In this document: positions 57,292 to 64,000 of the stretch, piece by piece
Numbering within the stretch: the first letter of the stretch is position 1
Layout: every line of letters begins with the position of its first letter
Source: Tetrastigma voinierianum
Taxonomy: Eukaryota; Streptophyta; Magnoliopsida; Vitales; Vitaceae
Reading direction: 5' to 3'
Assembly: GCA_016808115.1 (NCBI GenBank)
Contig: JAEQBH010002942.1
Coordinates: 186,001-250,000 of the forward strand
DNA length: 64,000 nucleotides
Program-made: the position numbers and the translations under genes
Notes under the pieces: model-generated
The model's database searches: none
The model's input: the letters and a program-made list of their open reading frames with translations, nothing else
What the model was told of the DNA's origin: nothing

Positions 57292-57720
57292 ATGCCTCGA
57301 CGTGCCAGCTGGAATTGTGCCGAGAATATTCTGGTACACGTGCTAACTAGATTTTGGGTGAATCGAATCACGACCGAGGATCGGGCCCAACTGGCACTCC
57401 GACTAGAGGCGAGCCGGGTATGGTGGAGATGGGTTAGGACTTCTAGAGACTTAGAGGTTATGACATGGGTAGAATTTCAAGAGATGTTCATGGGTAAGTA
57501 CTTTCCGAGGGGAAGCTGCGAGCATGCGAAGGCTCGGGGAGTTCGCAGGGGCGAGAGCGAGGGCGAGCTGTGGCGTGATGGACTACGTGGCTAGATTCAC
57601 GAGTTAGCCGGTGCGTGTTATGGCCACGAGACATGGCTTGGATTAGGAAATTCGAGGAATGGGTGAAGTTGTCCATTCGAGGCGGGATCGTGGACTTCGC
57701 CTACAGGGACATGGACTTTC
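57292..57720 (+). pseudogene. Ty3/gypsy gag fragment
   Basis: The frame from 57292 contains RITTEDRAQLALRLEASRVW, then WWRWV and TWVEFQEMFMGKYFPRG, the characteristic plant Retrotrans_gag core (WW...TW.EF...F..KYFP). After a break, WIRKFEEWVKLSIRGGIVD-like sequence (57637-57700) gives the gag FEEGL..SIR block. Start and end are both lost. Confidence 0.85.
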
Positions 57721-59310
57721 GTGAATTTGGGCGGCGCGGCAAGTAGAGAGATGAGATGCTCGGGCTTCGGGATACGGGTATTGGTACGGGGAGGATCGGC
57801 CAGCCTTCTTCCTGGATTCGGGGAAAGAGGCCGGGCTTGCCACCGAGGTTTCGGGGACCCGGGGGCGGGATTGGGGCGGTTAGTCGGGCCGGGGCGGGTG
57901 ATATGTTATTCCTGGCCAGGCCCGGTCCCCGGGCATGTGGGCGGGATGCCCTAGAGACAGGGATCCCAGGGATTTTTGGGGCAGCCCGATCCGGTTAAGC
58001 GTAGAACACGAGGCGTGCCGAGTTCATTCCTCGCACCCAATGCGGTCGAGGAACCGGTTCCGGTTTACGGGTACTATCACGAGCGCAACCGGCGGCATAG
58101 GTGGGCGGAAGGGCGGGATGTGGAGTTGAGGTCGGGTGCGAGACTCACGGGGCGGGACTTCCTGGTCGGGCGGAATGACCCATATATTTATTTTGTCGGC
58201 TTGGCTGGGCATATGGGCGGGTGTCTTTGGGAGGCGAAGTCTCATGGTGCAATCGAGCGCGTTCGGAAGCGGATATGCGGGGTATGTTTACACTGCTCTC
58301 ACACTTGTTGGTAGAGTAAGCGTTTAAATTGGATGCATCGAAATTCATTTATTGTTGCATCTTATGTGATGATAAGTGGGCTTAGGGATTAAGGCGCTAC
58401 TAGAGAAGCCAGGTATGGATGTTCTTCCCTAGGATGTAGGGTGAGAGTTGACCGGATAGGTCGGGATTGCGTTCATGTGCACGGTGACATCGCGTCGAGT
58501 CGGGTGTGGGTGCACAGTATGGTCATTCACCACTCTTGGTGAGTGTGGGTTGAGTTAGTCTTTGGGACTACGTCGATGAACTCATAGTTGATCGAGGAAA
58601 TGAAGAGAAAGTAATGTGTGTTGAAGCGAACAAGAAGGGAGGCGATCTAGGTATGTGAGGGTGTAATATTAGAGACCGGGAGATATCACGAGAGGCTACG
58701 TGAGGGTGTAGGGCAGTGGTGTTATCGAGAGGCTACGTGAGGGGTGTGGGCAGGTGGTGTTATCGAAATTTACGTGAGGGGTTTAAAGACCCAGGAATAT
58801 CGGATACGTGTGGATGTAGAGACCCGTGGAGGGCAAATTTACGTGTGGATGTAAGGAGGCTCAAAGTGTGAAGTAGAAAAGTGTTGTTGCGGGTGATGAA
58901 AACACGGACGTGGTTATCGCGAGACTTAGGGTTGAGTGATAGAGATCGGGAGGACTCGAGATGGAGGCATCACGGGACATGTTATCACCCAGGACTTAGA
59001 GTTGGTGGTCGCGGGAGAGACTTCGAGGATGAGCAGCAAAGGACATGGTTATCACCTAGACTTAGAGTTGAGTGATAGGAGTTGAGAGTGACTCGAGATT
59101 TGGATACCCATTGGAAATGTCATTGGGTGTTGGTGAGCCTGCAAGAGCTCGGTTTATGGATGTCATCCATGACAGAGATTAGGTTGACGGTCCATAGGAT
59201 TGTCGATTGTGGCCTTGGAGAGGTCGTGGTTTACAGCTTGGGGATTGTGTAGGGGTCGCATATCTTGGCGTGGTAGGATATTGTATGTGTGTGTGGAATT
59301 CGAGACGAAA
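57721..59310. other. Internal region without recognisable coding
   Basis: The stretch 57721-58320 is very G-rich, with open frames in several phases but no retroelement motif. The stretch 58320-59310 contains short repeats: CTACGTGAGGG(T)GT themes near 58695, 58731 and 58765, and a GACTCGAGAT...TTATCACC...GACTTAGAGTTG unit near 58915-59100 repeated about twice. It is likely the deleted pol region and spacer of the element. Confidence 0.5.
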
Positions 59311-59317
59311 TTCTTTT

Positions 59318-59330
59318 AAGAGAGGAAGAA
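59318..59330 (+). other. Polypurine tract
   Basis: AAGAGAGGAAGAA follows GACGAAATTCTTTT and directly precedes TGTGAGGCCGGG, the 3' LTR start. Confidence 0.88.
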
Positions 59331-60665
59331 TGTGAGGCCGGGAAAATCCAGGGTCGCAAGGAGAGTAAAATGGTAATTTTGGTCAAAATCAGGAATTTTC
59401 CAGATCTCGGATGGCCAACGGACGACTTGCGGACAGAATGATCTCACGCCAGTAAACTGCGCGTCAGGGCCCGGTTGGCGGATTAGAGGTGGTCGGGTTT
59501 CACGTTTTTCGGGCGTGGGGTGTCGGATGACACGTAGCGAGGTAAGGGGATGCCGAGTGGTAGGAATAGAGGGGCATGCACGTGCGGAAGGCGAGCCACC
59601 ACGGTGCGTGTTCTCGTGAGGGACACGTAGCGCCGAATGAGATCGTGGCTCCACGATGAGTCGTGTGTAAAGTGGAGTTGAAAGTCGAAAAATAAGGGGC
59701 AAACTTGTAATTTTGAAGAAGACATCATCTTTCTCGCGTGCCCCGTTCTTTCTTGCCTGGTTTTGGACGGTAGTGGTACGGAAGTGAGTTTTAGAGAGAA
59801 AGTAAAACTATATACAAGATCTCGACGATCGGGCCGGAGTCGGTTCGCTTCGGCCTTGGCGAGGATGGTCTACGTCGAGCTGCAGCGTGGATCTGGGATT
59901 TGGGGAGTTTCACGACGGCTTCCGTGAGATAAGGTTTTCTCTACTTGCTTTACTTTTGTTTAAAGTTATGTAATGGATGAGGGATTTGTTGAGAGCTGGA
60001 GGGGCGGGTGGTTTCGATTTCGAAAAGATTTGGGCCAGAGTGAAGAAAATCTACAGAATGGTTTTGGACGATCCGTGGATGTTTGCTTGACCGTGTGATG
60101 TTGTGTTATTGCCATGAGTAAATAACATGCGGGGTGTAATTGTATTGGGCGGTTCCCGAGATGAGCGGAAGTCGGTTGTCTGCCAGCCCGTGTGAGTTAA
60201 TCTTATGTTATTATTGTGGCCCGAATAGCGTAGTTTATGGAGAAAATTAATTTTGTTAATATCTTTGTGAGTGATATATTAGCATGTGTGGAATGTTGTT
60301 GTGTTACCTTTTAGGTGGGAAGTAACAGTAGGAGATTCGGCTGCGGGCATTGCTCACCGATCGGTGGGACCCCTTTTCGAGTGCAGAAGGCGCGCGGGAG
60401 GACGCATCAGGGCGCTAGGCGGCGACGAATGGCCTTATCTTGTATTTTTGGCAAATTATGGGCAAGAGACCCATTTTTATTTTTGTATAATTGTAATAAA
60501 ACACAATTGTAAAACAAACCCTTTTGTATAAAATTTATATTTGGGTTGGATGTGCCGAATTTGTTGGGCGTGGTTTTACATGTGCGTGTCTCATGACATG
60601 GGAACATGTAGATATTCCGCGGGTTGACGGGTAGTCAACGGACACCCGGGTTTGGGGGCGTCCTG
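59331..60665 (+). repeat. 3' LTR of the gutted R1-family element
   Basis: It starts TGTGAGGCCGGGAAAATCC and ends CACCCGGGTTTGGGGGCGTC. It is about 1335 bp, half the length of the solo LTR at 3983-6650 but with the same ends. The GGGTTGACGGG.TGTCAACGG block near the right end is shared with 6605-6627. Confidence 0.85.
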
Positions 60666-62308
60666 GCCGTCTTCTCGAACTTTCCACACATACGAGAAAA
60701 AAAAAATGTTCCCTCGACGAGGGGTATTTATCGCCTAGTAGTGGAATACGCACAAATGGGTTCTTCTCGCTTTAAGTGCATATGCGATGATTCAATGTAA
60801 GCCTGGCTGGTAAATATGTAATCTGCTTGAATGTCTACATGCGTTCCCGTGTCTCGAGTTCTCACCAAGAGCTCCTCACACTCGCCCCTAAGCCATGTAT
60901 GAAAAATAATCATTTTCAAAACAAAACATTCTTGAGAAAATACACTACCGAATGTCGGTAAAAATATAGGATTACCCAGGAATTGAATGTGTTGGAGAAG
61001 CTTACAGAAGCAGTCATGGTCTCATGCGAAATGATGCGTTGAATTTGTCTCTGACCCGTTCTCAGAATATCATCTGTATGAAATTCCTTTCGCCAACCAT
61101 GTTCGTTTTTTGAGAAAATTCGTATCATCTTATTCCTTTAATTTCTAGATTCTCGGTGCATATGAAAATGCGTGTAATCAGTTCCGATAACTCATGTTAA
61201 TATATATAACATATGCATACTAAAATAATTAATGCTACCGAAACATGTTATCACAATTTTGTCCAATTCTGCTTGAAATTAGGCTCGCATGGGTGATGCC
61301 GATCCTGATATTTCGATTTGAATCAGCTGCATGCGGCTTGTATTTTACCGTAAAAATATTTTGTGAAACGTGACCATGAGCAGTGAAACCCTCAGTTCCA
61401 CATTCGCGGCCACTCATCTAACATCAGTTTCACTTTGTGAGCAGAAATCCATAATTCAGGCCTCTACACACCCAAACACACAATTTATAGCATAAATTAT
61501 ACCCTTTAAGCTTGAACGATCGGGTGGTAATCACGGGCTGTCTAAATGGCTTCCCGCAATTTCCACACTTGGTTCGCACTTGGTTCAATTTGGGGCCAGA
61601 TCAGCAGCCCGCTCACTCTGCAGGACCGATCGGCGACCACTCGCGACCTGATCGTACTCGGCCAGCGTCGACAAAGCGAGCTTAAGCGAAGTGTAGCTTT
61701 CGAGTAGGATAAAACCCACACCTCCACGGTTGTAACTCCAGCTAGTCTTGCTGCGTTGCCCTCGCCGGCGTAAGAACAACTTTCCTTCTTGCTTTCAGAA
61801 AATCATTTAGACGGTCAGATCATGTCTTAGAGAGAAGTCATTTCACTCTCTCTGCAAAAATGAAAACTAATTCCATTGTAAATGTTTTCTCACTCACTTA
61901 ACGTTTTGCCCTTTTGATTGTAGGAGATGACCAGCATTCGTCACTTTTATCGGTTAGAATTCGAAAAATGACTTATCAGTATTACTTCTCTTGGATTTTT
62001 GACACGTGCCTTGATCTTGTATCGGTTTAATCTCTCTCACACTCATGCGACATGTGTCACATAAGTATATGTTATAAGTGACTTTTGTCGCGTCGTAATA
62101 TCATCATTTTCTGACACCGTCTTTCCGGTCTTATCAGCGATCTGAGTCCATTTGTCTGAGTCAGCCCAGTCGACTGTTAATTTAGACTCGCCGAGACGGA
62201 TTCAATGGTGGTCGGGTTTAGATCATCAGAGATACAGAAAAAATTTTGGGACTTTTGCGAAGTACTATTTTGCCATTTTCAGAAATTGGAATTTTAAAGT
62301 GCACGATA
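60666..62308 (-). repeat. 3' LTR of the minus-strand R1 element (truncated)
   Basis: Aligns with 55850-57280 (for example GTTCTCAC..., CTAAGCC.TGTATGAAAAT and GTGAAACCCTCAG near 61380). On the minus strand it is preceded by GGAATTCTTTTAAGGCGG, the family's polypurine motif. Its far end, near 60666, lacks the terminal ~300 bp seen in 55492-55850. Confidence 0.65.
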
Positions 62309-63565
62309 CCGCCTTAAAAGAATTCCATCTGTAATTCCACACACACAAATCGACCACATGCATATGTAACCTCACCCGACTTCTGAGCCGGGTGTCAGAA
62401 ATATGACAACTCGGCTAAGGTCCCAGTGCTGATAACTTCGATGATGTCGACTCATCGTGTCGAGAATGACATTAACAGCCGATATGTCTACCGCTAAGGT
62501 CCGCCATGAGTAGAATCAACACTTTGAGATCCTGACTCATGATCTCGACACATCGGCCCGAGCTCACCACATCCACACAGGGAAGAGGTACTGCCACGGT
62601 AAGGCTTCCTAAAGGCCTCCACCCCCTTCATAATCACGAGCCTATCTACAAGATGCATTAATGAATGAACATGATGCATCAATTCAAAGCTCTACTCTAG
62701 TCAGCAGTGCGGTAAAAACTTATTTTCCCATCTTATATCTGACTATCTGAACTCTCAGTCTACGTACCATGAATCTACGCCTCTTAAGGACAATCTCTTC
62801 GTATACTTTGGGTGTGGCCCGATGGTAACAACGTCGTCTAACTAACTGATAGAACTCGGCCTGAAAATCTGTGGTCGACCTCGACCCTACTTGCTCTGAC
62901 CCTTTGGCTTTATGTGACCGGAGTGTGAGGAGTAATAGGTGGCCCGGTCGCCAGGCCTAGGGTATGGAGATAAAGCGTATCTGCTCGTCCCTCGGTATTT
63001 GGGGCTGTGCAGATCCCAAACCTCGGGATCCACACTCTTAGGCGATCCCTCCTCATATGTTCGGTACGCTGCACCAGCATCACGCGCATCTTATTTGGCT
63101 CAACCACAACTCGTCTCAGATGATTGGGAGGCGAGGTATCCAGCTAACCTTGGGATTCTGCCTCCATGTGAGCGATCGGTCGAAAGTATCGAAGCGTCGG
63201 TAAATAATACATCATACGCCTGCGACTAAATGTTCCATGCGGCGCGATCTGATGACCTTGGCCGGAGTCACGGATATCCTTCGCGAACGAAGTCATACGC
63301 TGCTCTGGGTTGGAAGAAGATGGATCTTCCTTCCTCTTAGTACGACACGGCGTATCTTGGAAGCCTGCGTATGTCATCATCTCTCCCTCTGTGGTCATCG
63401 TCGTCGACCCCAGAAATTACTCCTCCTACAAAAATTGGAGGGCGATGTGTTTCTAAGCGTTGGAGGTCGTTTGACCCATACGACTCACTATTGCACATGT
63501 GCGCCGCGACTAGCGACCTGATCCACTGCGGCCTCAGCCGAGCTGGCCCACGGTCGAAAGTCGAT
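62309..63565 (-). other. Internal remnant of the minus-strand R1 element
   Basis: No coding domain was recognised in any frame; short frames such as 62910-63107 and 63144-63398 give no known motif. The end near 62340 carries GTGTGTGTGGAATT, also found upstream of the polypurine tract at 59288-59300. Confidence 0.5.
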
Positions 63566-64000
63566 TGTGGCGCCCCGAATCACGTCGGATTATTTGCCGT
63601 GAAACCCATGAGAATATACTCGTGAATGTCGGGTGACCCAGAGCATTTTTCACGAAAAATCGGGCGGGAGTCTCCTTTGTGCGAGGGCTGCCCCAGTATA
63701 GAACTGCGTAAACTACGTCACAGCGATCCGTATAACGATTTATGATTTAAAGCGTACTTGGGCCCATAGCAATACTTAATATAGTGCAGTATGAATCATT
63801 GCCTCTGCAGCTAGTTGAAGTTAATATGTTTTACTGCTTACTCTGTCTATACATTAAACTTAAAAAGTTATAATACATGTATATATCAAAGCCCCTGACC
63901 AGACTTTTTCTTCACAATCCTCTGTCTCCCAGGGCCAATAGTGCTCATGTATTTCCTGTGCACGTAAAATAATATCCGCCGGCGGGGGTGATAATCTTTC
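63566..64000 (-). repeat. 5' LTR of the minus-strand R1 element (partial, cut by window end)
   Basis: It begins TGTGGCGCCCCGAATCACG on the + strand and aligns with 55492-55925 (ATACTCGTGAATGTC.GGGTGAC, GGCGAGTCTCCTTT-like, GGGCCATA.GCAATACT and GGCGGGGGTGATAATCTTTC-like blocks). Confidence 0.75.

Larger units (their letters stand above)
57286..60665 (+). mobile_element. Gutted R1-family Ty3/gypsy element, plus strand
   Basis: A gag fragment (57292-57720), ~1.6 kb of non-coding or unrecognisable sequence, a polypurine tract (59318-59330) and a 3' LTR (59331-60665) remain. No protease, RT or integrase was recognised and there is no 5' LTR. The LTR matches the solo LTR at 3983-6650 in its start, end and the GCGGGCATTGCTCACCG block. 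The element is 5'-truncated at the junction with the minus-strand LTR on its left. Confidence 0.75.
60666..64000 (-). mobile_element. R1-family element, minus strand, internally deleted, running off the window
   Basis: Reading right to left: 5' LTR (from beyond 64000 to 63566), a 1.26-kb remnant of the internal region (63565-62309), a polypurine-like tract (about 62324-62309) and a 3' LTR (62308-60666) whose far end is cut by the LTR of the plus-strand element. No gag-pol motif is recognisable in the internal remnant. Confidence 0.65.

Noticed and set aside
57721..58314. Gly/Arg-rich frames after the gag fragment
   Set aside because: They could suggest an RNA-binding protein, but several frames are open at once in G-rich decayed retroelement sequence and no knuckle or RGG periodicity holds.

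Overview
The window is nuclear DNA of a land plant, very probably a eudicot. It has small intron-rich genes with plant-type exon structure, AT-rich spacers with microsatellites, and dense, decayed LTR retrotransposons of the plant Ty3/gypsy and Ty1/copia lineages. No bacterial, organellar, rRNA, tRNA or CRISPR features were found. I cannot name the species.

Layout. (1) 1-20280 is a nested retrotransposon block. The base layer is a chromodomain-type Ty3/gypsy element on the + strand (element A: iMet-type primer-binding site at 10058, gag to chromodomain-like tail up to 18260, 3' LTR 18316-20280). A minus-strand Athila/Tat-like element was inserted into its 5' LTR and ends exactly at 7399/7400. 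Three solo LTRs with intact 5-bp target duplications sit inside these layers: 3983-6650 (GCAAC), 7464-9645 (ACCAC) and 10515-14089 (CTATG). (2) 20281-28295 is a gene island. A coiled-coil protein gene of unknown function (+, 21207-25368) has a candidate AT-AC (U12-type) intron. It is convergent with a type I inositol polyphosphate 5-phosphatase gene (-, 28295-26042; six exons, 456 aa). (3) 28296-38287 is AT-rich spacer, a miniature TRIM-like element (31112-31860), and a 5.9-kb element with ~750-bp direct terminal repeats. The interior of that element is filled with three different tandem arrays and has no recognisable gag-pol. (4) 38288-49000 is a second gene island. It holds a small membrane protein gene (-, 40830-40291) and a ~629-aa coiled-coil/basic protein gene (-, 48932-44064) with a MITE in its last intron. 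(5) 49000-64000 is a decayed Ty1/copia element (about 50480-55225), then a cluster of LTRs and gutted internals in both orientations, related to the 3983-6650 LTR.

The four host genes do not form an evident pathway: one is a phosphoinositide/inositol phosphatase and three are of unknown function. Every retroelement polyprotein is interrupted by frameshifts or stops, so nothing here looks autonomous. The main points of interest are the nested insertion history, the dyad-symmetric repeat clusters inside LTRs, a sequence module shared between LTR families in both orientations, the coding-empty array-filled LTR element, and the AT-AC intron candidate.
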